NCBI GenBank assembly: GCA_017416855.1
Contig: JAFQAZ010000002.1
Coordinates: 110,321-174,320, forward strand
Direction of reading: 5' to 3'
DNA from: Clostridia bacterium
GTDB lineage: Bacteria > Bacillota > Clostridia > UBA1381 > UBA9506
DNA length: 64,000 bases
Positions 26,463 through 34,745 of the stretch are shown in pieces. The position numbers and the translations under genes are program-made. The notes under the pieces were generated by a model. It was not told the origin of the DNA, ran no database searches, and worked only from the letters and a program-made list of their open reading frames with translations. How positions within the stretch are numbered: the first letter of the stretch is position 1; each line of letters begins with the position of its first letter.

Positions 26463-26585
26463 TCAAAATCTTTGTATACAATTTTTAACCTGTGTCAAAT
26501 AACACAAGTTTCTCAGCACAAACAGGCTACATATTATAAAGGATGTCAGTATACAACATATGTAAAAAGTACTTAACAAACTCAT
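26463..26585 (-). CDS. 40-residue hydrophobic leader ORF upstream of the MATE gene
   Basis: ATG at 26585, seven bases after AAGGGGG, opens a 40-codon frame ending with TGA at 26465-26463. The peptide has a hydrophobic, Cys-rich segment (residues 3-24, with I, L, F and four Cys) and a short polar tail with Lys and Arg. A good promoter (26609-26637) starts just upstream and an intrinsic terminator starts right after the stop. It may be a regulatory leader peptide whose translation controls readthrough into the MATE gene, or a small membrane protein. No homology can be claimed. Confidence 0.55.
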   Translation of the reverse strand: MSLLSTFYICCILTSFIICSLFVLRNLCYLTQVKNCIQRF

Positions 26586-26608
26586 ATGTCTGCCCCCTTT
26601 ATGCCATT

Positions 26609-26637
26609 ATTATAGACCCTTTCATATAGAAAGTCAA
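26609..26637 (-). promoter_or_regulatory. Promoter of the leader ORF and MATE gene
   Basis: TTGACT (26637-26632), 17-bp spacer, TATAAT (26614-26609) on the minus strand. It is the only good promoter before the MATE gene. Confidence 0.82.
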
Positions 26638-26679
26638 TAATAAAATCCTATTTTCTATTTCTTTTTTTAATGGAAAAAG

Positions 26680-27078
26680 CTATTCTCCTTCAACATAAAT
26701 CAATTCACAAATATCTGTGTATTTTTTATGTCCTATGCCGGGCACTTTCTTTATATCTCTCGCCATTTTAAATGGTGTTTTTGTGCGATGCTCTATAATT
26801 CTTTCCGCCAAAGCAGGACCAATGCCCGGCAAAGTGGAAAGCTCTTCTTTTGTTGCCATATTTAATTCCAATTTTTTCGTTACAACAGATTGCGACTCAA
26901 TAATCGTTTTATCTTCCGTTGTCTCATCATTGTCTGCTCTTGTTACACTCTGTGTTGGTTGCACTTCAATCATACCTTCTTTTTGTTTATCAATATGTAT
27001 CAACCACGTTCCCAGTCCTGTAATCAGCACAACACACAAGACCATACCGGCCAGTTTAATTATTTTCTTCTTATCCAT
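26680..27078 (-). CDS. ComEA-like helix-hairpin-helix protein
   Basis: A 132-residue protein with an N-terminal membrane anchor (residues 5-27), a Thr/Glu-rich linker, and two helix-hairpin-helix motifs at the C-terminus (STLPGIGPALAERII and KKVPGIGHKKYTDI). This is the layout of the DNA-binding domain of ComEA, the competence DNA receptor. It lacks the SLBB domain of longer ComEA proteins. Start ATG 27078 lies behind GGAGGGG. No comEC is next to it, so a role in DNA uptake is inferred from the fold only. Confidence 0.82.
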   Translation of the reverse strand: MDKKKIIKLAGMVLCVVLITGLGTWLIHIDKQKEGMIEVQPTQSVTRADNDETTEDKTIIESQSVVTKKLELNMATKEELSTLPGIGPALAERIIEHRTKTPFKMARDIKKVPGIGHKKYTDICELIYVEGE

Positions 27079-27105
27079 ATATACCCCTCCGAAATTCCTG
27101 TTTGT

Positions 27106-27134
27106 ATTATAGCTTTCCTTTGATTTCCCGTCAA
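27106..27134 (-). promoter_or_regulatory. Promoter of the comEA-like gene
   Basis: TTGACG (27134-27129), 17-bp spacer, TATAAT (27111-27106) on the minus strand. Confidence 0.8.
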
Positions 27135-27205
27135 GACAAATTCTTGCACCGCCGGAAAAAAACATTCCAATTGCTACAAAATTGTTAAAAAAGTTTTAAA
27201 AACAG

Positions 27206-27234
27206 TTGACAAATTTATTTATTTTTGCTATAAT
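27206..27234 (+). promoter_or_regulatory. Promoter of the NlpC/P60 gene
   Basis: TTGACA (27206-27211), 17-bp spacer, TATAAT (27229-27234). Both boxes match consensus perfectly. Confidence 0.88.
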
Positions 27235-27281
27235 CATTTTGTAATACTTTTTTAACAACTTCTCTTGGAGGTTATTTTTGC

Positions 27282-27965
27282 ATGAAAATTTTAAAAAAAC
27301 TGACAGTTTTGTTGGCTATTTGCATACTGCTTACCGGCTTCAACATTCCGTCTGTCAGCGCTGATTCTTTTCCTTGTGTCGGTATTGTTATCGGCAACAA
27401 TATTAATGTTCGTTCCGGTGCAGGATTAGATTACAAAATTTTAACTCAGGTTAATAGTGGTGTTTTGTTAGATGTTTTTGAAAAAACCGGCAACTGGTAT
27501 AAAATCGGTACCGGCAACGGCAATTTTGCTTACATAAGTGCAGATTATGTCAGCATCCGTCCTCAGGATGTAGCCGCCAGAAGCAGTTATCTCGGCGGTA
27601 ATCGCGTGGTTCAGCTGGCAAAGCAGTATCTGGGTGTTCCTTATGTATATGGTGGCAATGGTCCTAACGGGTTTGATTGCTCTGGTTTTACCTCTTTCAT
27701 TTACCGTCAGTTGGGCTATTCTTTAAATCGAGTTGCGCACGATCAGCTTAAAAATGGTGTGCCCGTAAGCAAAAACGAATTGCAGCCTGGTGATTTGGTA
27801 CTCTTTATGCGTTCCGGTCGCACAACTGTTAACCACGTTGGTATTTATGTCGGCGACGGCATGATGATTCATGCTCCACAAACCGGTGATGTTGTGAAAT
27901 ATACAAGCATTACTACTGGCTATTATAACGATTGTTATTATGCCGCAAGAAGAATCATACGATAA
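27282..27965 (+). CDS. Secreted SH3-NlpC/P60 peptidoglycan hydrolase
   Basis: A 227-residue exported cell-wall hydrolase. Residues 1-27 are a signal peptide, residues 33-92 a bacterial SH3 domain (NINVRSGAGLDYKILTQVNSG), and residues 105-227 an NlpC/P60 domain with catalytic C133 in FDCSGF, H185 in VNHVGIY and H197. Such enzymes usually cleave the gamma-D-Glu-meso-diaminopimelate bond of stem peptides. The start at 27282 follows GGAGGTT. It is monocistronic, with a consensus promoter and a strong terminator. Confidence 0.93.
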   Translation: MKILKKLTVLLAICILLTGFNIPSVSADSFPCVGIVIGNNINVRSGAGLDYKILTQVNSGVLLDVFEKTGNWYKIGTGNGNFAYISADYVSIRPQDVAARSSYLGGNRVVQLAKQYLGVPYVYGGNGPNGFDCSGFTSFIYRQLGYSLNRVAHDQLKNGVPVSKNELQPGDLVLFMRSGRTTVNHVGIYVGDGMMIHAPQTGDVVKYTSITTGYYNDCYYAARRIIR

Positions 27966-27978
27966 TGATTATGCTCTT

Positions 27979-28012
27979 TAAAACCGTCCGAATTTATTTC
28001 GGACGGTTTTTC
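27979..28012 (+). terminator. Terminator of the NlpC/P60 gene
   Basis: Stem AAACCGTCCGAA / TTCGGACGGTTT with loop TTTAT, followed by TTC. Confidence 0.9.
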
Positions 28013-28085
28013 TTATGCCTGTAAAGATGCGTTTGCTTTGCATCAGTTGCATGAACCTCTTTTTCGAAATCCAATTTTATCAGAT

Positions 28086-28106
28086 TTTGTTTCTTTTCGA
28101 AACAAA
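28086..28106. promoter_or_regulatory. Inverted repeat upstream of the XRE regulator
   Basis: TTTGTTTC-N5-GAAACAAA, a perfect eight-base inverted repeat about 20 bases upstream of the -35 box. Its symmetry and position suit an operator. Confidence 0.4.
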
Positions 28107-28123
28107 TTTTGACCTTATTCTAC

Positions 28124-28152
28124 TTGTATTTACACATTTTGTATGATATACT
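28124..28152 (+). promoter_or_regulatory. Promoter of the XRE regulator
   Basis: TTGTAT (28124-28129), 17-bp spacer, TATACT (28147-28152). Confidence 0.65.
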
Positions 28153-28167
28153 TGTACTAACAACGAA

Positions 28168-28179
28168 TTGTGCGCACAA
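28168..28179. promoter_or_regulatory. 12-bp palindrome between promoter and ribosome site of the XRE gene
   Basis: TTGTGCGCACAA, perfect dyad, ends right at the AAGGAG ribosome site. A repressor bound here would block its own transcription start. Confidence 0.5.
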
Positions 28180-28192
28180 GGAGAACTAAACA

Positions 28193-28825
28193 ATGAAAGA
28201 TTTCGGATCGAACTTAAAAAGCTTAAGAAAAGCAAAAGGTCTTAATCAGAATGAATTAGCAGCTAAACTTGGCACTAGTAAAACAAACATTTCCAATTAT
28301 GAAACTGGTTATTCCAATCCGCCCGCCTCTACATTGAAAAAAATTGCTGATTTTTTCGATGTAACAATGGATGAGCTCTTTGGTAAAACCATTGTTGCAG
28401 CCCCCATACTGAATGATCCGGGATTGGTAGTCGACAGAACACCCCCACACTCCGTTCCGGTTTATGCTTCTTTTTCCTCATCTTGCAGCGAAAAACCTCT
28501 CTTTCAATTTACTTTTTCTGCAGATTTTTTAGGTGAAGGTAATTTTTTAGCGGTGAAAGTCAATAACCATGCAATGAGCCACGCTGGTCTGGCCGATGGC
28601 AGTTTTGCCATTGTCAAAAGGCAAAATACCGTCCATAATGGGGAACTTGCCTTAGTGAGTGTTGATGACGAAGCGGCTTTTTTCTGCAGGTTTTATCAAA
28701 TTGGCGAATTTATTTCCCTCACCTTTGAAAGTGGCATTTCTGCTCAGCCTCTAATGGTTGACCCTCAGAAGCAGTCCATCAATGTAGTCGGAAAAGTCGT
28801 TAAAGTCATTCATTCTGTTGTGTAA
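28193..28825 (+). CDS. XRE-family regulator with inactive S24 (LexA/CI-like) domain
   Basis: A 210-residue repressor-like protein. Residues 5-60 form an XRE helix-turn-helix (LKSLRKAKGLNQNELAAKLGTSKTNISNYETG). Residues 110-205 match the fold pattern of LexA/CI S24 peptidases, but the G-D-S-M nucleophile site reads N125-H126-A127-M128 and the position of the catalytic Lys is C165 (FFCRF). Self-cleavage should therefore be impossible, so any induction would need another signal. Two palindromes near its promoter suggest autoregulation. The SLOG gene follows 127 bases later under its own promoter. Confidence 0.85.
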   Translation: MKDFGSNLKSLRKAKGLNQNELAAKLGTSKTNISNYETGYSNPPASTLKKIADFFDVTMDELFGKTIVAAPILNDPGLVVDRTPPHSVPVYASFSSSCSEKPLFQFTFSADFLGEGNFLAVKVNNHAMSHAGLADGSFAIVKRQNTVHNGELALVSVDDEAAFFCRFYQIGEFISLTFESGISAQPLMVDPQKQSINVVGKVVKVIHSVV

Positions 28826-28881
28826 CTGTTTTTCGTGTCATTTTTTGTCGAAAAAATAGATTGTTTGCGTTTTTTTGCTCT

Positions 28882-28910
28882 TTTATGCCGGAATTTTACT
28901 TTGTTATAAT
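28882..28910 (+). promoter_or_regulatory. Possible promoter of the SLOG gene
   Basis: TTTATG (28882-28887), 17-bp spacer, TATAAT (28905-28910). The -35 match is moderate. Confidence 0.55.
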
Positions 28911-28952
28911 GAAAATATAGAATTGTTCTATATCGAAATCCGGAGGTTCTTA

Positions 28953-29456
28953 ATGGAAAAAAAGCACACTTGTTGTTTTACTGGTCATCGTGAGATTGAT
29001 TCCTCTGTCATAAAACCATTGAAAAAATCACTGAAAAGAGTTTTGCAACAACTGATAAAAGAAGGATATTTACAGTTTATCTCCGGCGGTGCCCTGGGCT
29101 TTGATTTACTGGCAGCAGAAACTGTTCTGAATTTAAAGCAAAAACACCCGCACATTCATTTAACCATGGCTCTGCCCTGCCGGAATCAGGATGCTTTCTG
29201 GAATCTAGAGCAAAAAGCAAAATACAACGCTATTCTCTCTTTGGCTGATGACATTATTTATACAGCCGAAGGATATTATAATGGTTGTATGTTCAAACGA
29301 AATCGCTATATGGTTGATAACGCTTCCTGTGTGATTGCTTACTTAACCCATGGTTCAGGCGGCACTAAATATACTGTTGATTATGCTGAAAAAATGAGTC
29401 GAAATATTATTTTTGTGAATCATCGGCCCGGTTGTCAACTTTCTTTCTTTGCCTGA
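28953..29456 (+). CDS. SLOG family (DUF1273/YpsA-like) protein
   Basis: A 167-residue protein of the SLOG superfamily, Rossmann-like proteins thought to bind nucleotide-derived ligands. The pattern TCCFTGHREI at the start, FISGGALGFDLLAAE in the middle and NASCVIAYLTHGSGGTKYTVDYA near the end is typical of DUF1273/YpsA relatives. ATG at 28953 follows CGGAGG; upstream in-frame codons back to 28875 overlap the promoter. Role unknown; YpsA influences cell division in Bacillus, and SLOG domains also occur in defence systems. Confidence 0.85.
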   Translation: MEKKHTCCFTGHREIDSSVIKPLKKSLKRVLQQLIKEGYLQFISGGALGFDLLAAETVLNLKQKHPHIHLTMALPCRNQDAFWNLEQKAKYNAILSLADDIIYTAEGYYNGCMFKRNRYMVDNASCVIAYLTHGSGGTKYTVDYAEKMSRNIIFVNHRPGCQLSFFA

Positions 29457-29474
29457 AAACAGAAAAAACAACAT

Positions 29475-29519
29475 AAAAATACCATTTTGAAAAACACATT
29501 TCAAGGTGGTATTTTTTTG
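29475..29519 (+). terminator. Terminator of the SLOG gene
   Basis: An 18-pair stem (two G-U pairs), arms 29475-29492 and 29499-29516, with loop AACACA and a T-run. Confidence 0.85.
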
Positions 29520-29607
29520 TGTCAAAATACCTTTTGACATTGATTCTTCAGAAGTGTTTTTCCTGGCATTTTTTTCATGTTTTTTTAAAGGAAAACATTG
29601 AATTTTA

Positions 29608-29636
29608 TTGACTTTCACGTAAGGTTGCTATATAAT
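29608..29636 (+). promoter_or_regulatory. Promoter of the murJ-rpsA array
   Basis: TTGACT (29608-29613), 17-bp spacer, TATAAT (29631-29636). Confidence 0.82.
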
Positions 29637-29673
29637 ATAAGTTGATATTATTTTGTATAAAAGGAACCTCGTT

Positions 29674-31233
29674 ATGTTAAACGTTAAAAATACAATTAAA
29701 ACGGTTGGTTTTATGGTCGTTGCCACATTGCTTGCTAAAATTGCCGGCATGGGTCGCGAGGTTTTGTTTGCCAATCTGTACGGAACCGGTAGTGAGGCTG
29801 CCGCTTTTTTAACCGCCTCACGTATTCCGTTGCTTTTTTTTGATATCACCTTAGGAGCAGCTATTTCATCATCCTTTATTCCTGTTTTTAACGAATATCT
29901 TGAAAACGGAAAGCAGGAGGATGCTTCCCGTTATGCCAACACATTTATTAATGCCATTTTGTTGATTACCGGCTTTTTTTGTACGTTGGGTATACTGTTT
30001 GCAGGCCCCATTGCCGGATTCATCGGTAGCGGTTTAGGTGAAAGTGAAAAAACTTTAGCTGCACAGTTGGTTATCATTTTATTTCCCACTATGTTGTTTA
30101 CCGGCATTGCCTACGCCTTAACCGGTATTTTGCAATCCTATGGAGAATTTAATGTTCCGGCAGCCATCAGCTTGGTTTCCAACCTGTTAATGATGTTGTA
30201 CCTGATAATTGCCAAAGACCATTTTGGTATTCACGGCGTTGCATTTGCTATGCTGATCTCTTGGGGCTTTCAGGTGATTATCCAGTTACCGGCTCTCCAC
30301 AAAAAGAGATTCCGTTATCGTCCGGTTTTAGATTTAAAAAGCGACGGTATGAAGAAAACAGTGGCTCTTGCTCTGCCGATTCTCATCAGCTCCTGGGTGC
30401 AGCCGATAAATTCTACAGTTAACATTTACCTTGCCTCATTCTTGAACGACGGTCAGGCTGTTCCCGCATTGGATTATGCCAACAAACTGTATATTATTTT
30501 TGTGGGTGTGTTAACATATGCCATATCCAATTTGATTTTCCCTTCCATTTCCCGTTTGGCCGCCGGTAACCATAAAGAAGAGCTGGCTGACGTTGTGGGA
30601 AAGGCCGTTAAAATTGTTATTGCTTTAATATTGCCTGTTATGATTATCTTTCTGGCCCTGCGTGTGCCCATTGTCCGCTTTGTATATGAACGGGGTGAGT
30701 TTAATGCTCAAAGCACAGCATTAACCTCAACTGCCCTGCTCTTTTATTCCCTGGGTATGGTTGGCTTCGGCGTCAGTGAAATAATGAACAAAGCCTTTTA
30801 CGCTTTAAAAGACGGCAAAACGCCAATGTATGTTGCTATGGGTGGTATTTCGCTTAACATTTTACTGAGTTTTGTGATGGTTCGTGGTTTTAACACCGGC
30901 CTGTGGGGTGTTGCATTAGCCGCTTCCATTGCTGCCAATGTCATTGGTTTGATATTACTGATCAGGCTGAATAAAAAGCTTCATTGTTTTAAACTGAAAG
31001 ACCTGTTCAATTCACTAAAGCTCATTTTTTCAGCAGCCATAATGCTGATTTGTGTAAATATTTCATCTGCACAGATAATCTTTTCAGATTCATTAGGCGG
31101 TCGGTTTTTAGCGGTTTTATTACCGGCTGCTCTTGGTATAATCGTTTATGTAATTTTACTGTTTGTTACCCGCACCGATGAGTCAAAAGAATTAATAACT
31201 ATATTGTTTCGCAACAGAAAGAAGGTGGACTGA
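29674..31233 (+). CDS. murJ: Lipid II flippase MurJ
   Basis: Polytopic membrane protein of the MviN/MurJ family that flips lipid II to the outer face for peptidoglycan synthesis. The 519 residues show about fourteen hydrophobic helices and MurJ hallmarks: KIAGMGREVLFANLYGTGSEAAAFLTASRIP, IPVFNEY and the VRFVYERGEF loop. The ATG at 29674 follows AAAGGAA; an earlier in-frame ATG at 29653 lies before that site. Its stop overlaps the next ATG. It is the first gene of a 16-gene collinear array and sits with polysaccharide genes, so a flippase for another lipid-linked sugar is an alternative. Confidence 0.92.
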   Translation: MLNVKNTIKTVGFMVVATLLAKIAGMGREVLFANLYGTGSEAAAFLTASRIPLLFFDITLGAAISSSFIPVFNEYLENGKQEDASRYANTFINAILLITGFFCTLGILFAGPIAGFIGSGLGESEKTLAAQLVIILFPTMLFTGIAYALTGILQSYGEFNVPAAISLVSNLLMMLYLIIAKDHFGIHGVAFAMLISWGFQVIIQLPALHKKRFRYRPVLDLKSDGMKKTVALALPILISSWVQPINSTVNIYLASFLNDGQAVPALDYANKLYIIFVGVLTYAISNLIFPSISRLAAGNHKEELADVVGKAVKIVIALILPVMIIFLALRVPIVRFVYERGEFNAQSTALTSTALLFYSLGMVGFGVSEIMNKAFYALKDGKTPMYVAMGGISLNILLSFVMVRGFNTGLWGVALAASIAANVIGLILLIRLNKKLHCFKLKDLFNSLKLIFSAAIMLICVNISSAQIIFSDSLGGRFLAVLLPAALGIIVYVILLFVTRTDESKELITILFRNRKKVD

Positions 31234-33149
31234 TGCAAAGCTCAATTATGGCTTTTTTCGCCAAACTGTTCCATTGTCTGGCCATTTGGTTTGAAGAAAG
31301 CTGTACCGGTCGTATTTTCAACCACATTTCGGCTTTTGGGGCCAATTGTTTCCGTCACAGCTTTGTAGGCAGATTGTTTACCCAAACCAATTGGGGAGAA
31401 GTTTTTAAACACAGTTTATTTTGCAAACTGCTTCTGCTGCCGGTTACCCTTTGCCGCTTAGTTGCCCGGCATACTGATTCCTTCAGTAAAAATGTGGCTT
31501 CCTCCAGCGGTTTGTTGTTTCTGTTTGAGAACTGGCATCGGCTGAGCATTCGGGCATACGGAATTTGTTTTTGCTCATTTTCCCTCTGCTATGGTGCTTT
31601 GCGGGTAGTATTCTCTTTTCCTTCTGTGATTGAATGGTGTATCATAACTGTTCTTTTCATTTTGTCTCTTTTATGCATACTGATTAACCGCAGTTTGAAT
31701 TCTCTGTTTCAGGGCAGCCGGATTCTGAACCTTGTAGGCGGTTTCTTCTGTGATATCAAAAAAGAAACAGAAAGCAAACTCTTTTTTAAAGAACCTGAAA
31801 ACATAGCCACCCGTCCTGTAATTGGCATTGCCATTGGTATCCTGGCAGCCATCATTGCCTCCTGCATGCCGTCTTTTGCCTTTCTGCTGGCCGTGGCAGG
31901 TGTTTTCTATGTGTTCATCACCATGCGTTATACTGTTGTTGGTGTATTCACCGTCATCATCGCAGCACCGATCCTGCCCACTATGGTACTGGCCGGTTGT
32001 TGTTGCTTAACCATTCTTTCTCTGTTCCTGAATTTAGCAACAAACAAGGATATGACGTTGCGCCCGGTTCCTCTTGGTGGTTTTATCGCTTTGTTTACCT
32101 TAATGCTGTGCTTGGCCACTATAAATTCCTTCACCTTTGTGAAGAGTGTAAAAATCCTGTTTCTTCATTTAGCCTTTATTCTGTTTTACTTTGTAGCGTT
32201 CCAGACCTTAAACACAAAGAAAAAGTGGTGCGGAGCTTTGGTTTCTTTTCTGCTTGTTGCCGGTCTTGTAGCGCTTTATGGCGTATATCAGAATTTTGCC
32301 GGTGTTTCCTCCACTGCCTCATGGGTTGATCAGGAAATGTTCCAGCAAATCAAGGTCAGAGTATATTCAACCTTTGATAACCCCAATGTACTTGGTGAAT
32401 ATCTGGTTCTTTTAATCCCGGTTATGATGGCCATGGTCTGGAAAAGCAAAACCAACGGTCAAAAAACCGTGTACAGCGGACTGCTTCTCATTCTGGCCGC
32501 CTGTTTGATCTTCACGTGGTCCCGTGGGGCCTGGTTAGGTGTTTTCCTGGCCGCGGCTGTTTTTCTGTTGGTCATGGATAAGCGCTGGTCTTTGCTGGCC
32601 CTTTTAGGGTTGTGCCTGATTCCGGCATTTTTAACCTCAGATTCAGCCATTGCCAACCGCTTACTCAGTATTGGCAACACAACCGATACCTCAACGGCTT
32701 ACCGCGTTTCCATCTGGCGTGCCTCTCTTTCTATGCTGAAAGATTTCTGGCTCTGCGGCATTGGTCCCGGCTCTGATGCCTTTTCAATGATTTATCCCAA
32801 ATATGCTTTAGCCGGCGCAAACTTTGCCCTGCATTCCCATAATCTGTTCCTGCAGTTGTGGGTAGAAACCGGCATTTGCGGTATTGCCTCTTTCTTTGCA
32901 TTAATCATTGCCTTTATCCGTCAAAGCTTTACTTTGCCGGTCTATCAGGAACGTAACCGTTTATCTCCGGCTATTTCTATGGCATTTGCCGCCGGTATTT
33001 TAGGATTTTTATTCCAAGGGCTGACGGATAACGTTTGGTATAACTATAAAATGGTGCTGTTGTTCTGGATCATTCTGGCATTTGCCGGATCGGCTACTGC
33101 ACCGGACTTTAACAACTCAGATATTGAATCCGGAGGTGACGGTGTATGA
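31233..33149 (+). CDS. O-antigen ligase/polymerase-like membrane protein
   Basis: A 638-residue membrane protein with a long N-terminal extension (residues 1-95, fairly polar) followed by about twelve hydrophobic helices. The C-terminal half shows the Wzy_C/O-antigen ligase pattern TWSRGAWLGVF, RVSIWRASLSMLKDFWLCGIGPGSDAF and HSHNLFLQLWVETG. Such proteins polymerise or transfer lipid-linked oligosaccharides outside the membrane. It lies between murJ and a GT4 glycosyltransferase with four-base or shorter overlaps, implying a surface glycan pathway. The substrate is unknown. Confidence 0.88.
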   Translation: MQSSIMAFFAKLFHCLAIWFEESCTGRIFNHISAFGANCFRHSFVGRLFTQTNWGEVFKHSLFCKLLLLPVTLCRLVARHTDSFSKNVASSSGLLFLFENWHRLSIRAYGICFCSFSLCYGALRVVFSFPSVIEWCIITVLFILSLLCILINRSLNSLFQGSRILNLVGGFFCDIKKETESKLFFKEPENIATRPVIGIAIGILAAIIASCMPSFAFLLAVAGVFYVFITMRYTVVGVFTVIIAAPILPTMVLAGCCCLTILSLFLNLATNKDMTLRPVPLGGFIALFTLMLCLATINSFTFVKSVKILFLHLAFILFYFVAFQTLNTKKKWCGALVSFLLVAGLVALYGVYQNFAGVSSTASWVDQEMFQQIKVRVYSTFDNPNVLGEYLVLLIPVMMAMVWKSKTNGQKTVYSGLLLILAACLIFTWSRGAWLGVFLAAAVFLLVMDKRWSLLALLGLCLIPAFLTSDSAIANRLLSIGNTTDTSTAYRVSIWRASLSMLKDFWLCGIGPGSDAFSMIYPKYALAGANFALHSHNLFLQLWVETGICGIASFFALIIAFIRQSFTLPVYQERNRLSPAISMAFAAGILGFLFQGLTDNVWYNYKMVLLFWIILAFAGSATAPDFNNSDIESGGDGV

Positions 33150-34255
33150 TTCATGTTGTTCAGGTTCTCACCGACACCAACATCGGTGGCGCAGGCAAAT
33201 ATTTATTGAATTATTTGCAAAACTTTGACCGTTCTTCCTTTCGTGTTACGGTCATCTTACCTGAAAACAGTCAATTAGCTGAGCCTGTAAAGGCTTGCGA
33301 TGGCGTTACACTTGAAGAAGTTCCTTATATGGCTGATCAGTCATATAACAAACACTGTGTCGCCGTGTTGAAGGAATTGTTTATTAAAATCAAGCCGGAT
33401 ATTTTACATACCCACGCTTGCCTGTCTGCCCGTATTGCAGGCAGAAAATCCAAAGTGCCGGTTATTTTAGCCACCCGACACTGTATCGAGCCCCTCTCCC
33501 GGGGTATAAAAGCTTTGATCAAAGGCTTTGCAAACACCTTCCTGTGTGATTATTATATCGCCGTTTCTCAGGCTGTTGTGCAGAATCTTACCGATTCCGG
33601 CATTAAACCGGATAAAATTAAGCTGGTTAATAACGGTGTTGTCCCTGTCCGCACAATCTCAGAAGATGAGTGCCGGACGCTGCGGGAAGCATATCATATT
33701 CAGGAAGATGATACGGTTTTTGGTGTGTTTGCCCGTTTAGAGCCGGTTAAAGGGCATAAGTATTTTATCAAAGCAGCCCGTCAATACTTAAAAGAAGAAT
33801 CAAAAGCTAAGTTTTTAATTGTTGGCAATGGTAGTCTGGAATCTGTTTTAAAAGAACAGGTTGCTCGATACGGTTTGGAAGAACATGTTATTTTCACAGG
33901 CTTTGTTCCGGATACTGCCCCATTGTTAAACATTACGGATATTACTGTTATTTCCTCTGAATCTGAAGCAATGAGCCTGGCTATTTTAGAAGCCATGAGT
34001 TTAGGAAAACCTTCCATTGCCACAGCTGTAGGAGGCAATACGGAACTGATTGAAAATGACATAAGCGGGTTGTTAACAGGTTATGCCGACAGTGCTTCAC
34101 TGGCTTCGGCTATGCTCCGTTTAGCAAATAACCCCACACTGTCTCAAAAACTGGGACAATGTGCCAAGGAACAATATGAGCGTAATTTTACCGTTGAAAG
34201 AATGGTATCTCGTTTAGAAGAACTTTACAGGGAGGTTTTAAGAAATGATCATTGA
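33146..34255 (+). CDS. Glycosyltransferase family 4
   Basis: A 369-residue GT-B fold glycosyltransferase. It starts HVVQVLTDTNIGGAGKYLLNYLQ, the donor-domain entry typical of GT4. It carries GVFARLEPVKGHKYFIKAA in the linker and the E-x7-E motif in SESEAMSLAILEAMSLGKPSIATAVGGNTELI. Cytosolic, acting on a nucleotide sugar donor and probably a lipid-linked acceptor. It overlaps the upstream gene by four bases and the downstream DUF4330 gene by eleven. Confidence 0.93.
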   Translation: MIHVVQVLTDTNIGGAGKYLLNYLQNFDRSSFRVTVILPENSQLAEPVKACDGVTLEEVPYMADQSYNKHCVAVLKELFIKIKPDILHTHACLSARIAGRKSKVPVILATRHCIEPLSRGIKALIKGFANTFLCDYYIAVSQAVVQNLTDSGIKPDKIKLVNNGVVPVRTISEDECRTLREAYHIQEDDTVFGVFARLEPVKGHKYFIKAARQYLKEESKAKFLIVGNGSLESVLKEQVARYGLEEHVIFTGFVPDTAPLLNITDITVISSESEAMSLAILEAMSLGKPSIATAVGGNTELIENDISGLLTGYADSASLASAMLRLANNPTLSQKLGQCAKEQYERNFTVERMVSRLEELYREVLRNDH

Positions 34256-34745
34256 TAATAAGGGAAGATTATTTGGAAAAATTAATCTTTTGGATGTATT
34301 TTTTATTCTGGTGCTTTTAGCCGCATTGGCCGTCGGTTATCTTCTGTTTGCCGATGGCGGCAGTTCTGCCGGTACAATCCCGGTTGTGTATACGGTAGAA
34401 ATTCAGAACCAGGATGCTGCTTATTTTGAGCATATTAATGAGGGAGAACAAGTTATTGACGGCATTACCAAAACTCCTATGGGCAAAATTGTTGGTTTTT
34501 CAAAAGAGCCTGCTAAAATCATTGCTCAGGCTGATGATAAACTAGTTCTTGCTTCTCCTGAAAACCGTTTTGACGGTTATGTTCAAATTGAAGCCAACGC
34601 TTCAGTTGCCTACCCTGATTTATTGTTGGACAGTGAAGCAATCAAAATCGGAAAAGCGGTGGCTCTCCGTTCCGAAAGTGCCGCTATGCATGGTTACATT
34701 GTGGCAATGGATTATGACGAAGAACAACTGAAGGAGGCAAAATAA
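34245..34745 (+). CDS. DUF4330 family membrane-anchored protein (first copy)
   Basis: A 166-residue protein with a short basic N-terminus (IIDNKGRLFGKINLLD), one membrane helix (residues 17-37) and an extracytoplasmic domain built of beta-rich segments (VVYTVEIQNQDAAYFEHINEGEQVIDGITKTPMGKIVGF). This is the DUF4330 pattern; the function is unknown. A paralog follows with a one-base overlap. Both sit after glycosyltransferase genes, which suggests an envelope role, by context only. Confidence 0.82.
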   Translation: MIIDNKGRLFGKINLLDVFFILVLLAALAVGYLLFADGGSSAGTIPVVYTVEIQNQDAAYFEHINEGEQVIDGITKTPMGKIVGFSKEPAKIIAQADDKLVLASPENRFDGYVQIEANASVAYPDLLLDSEAIKIGKAVALRSESAAMHGYIVAMDYDEEQLKEAK

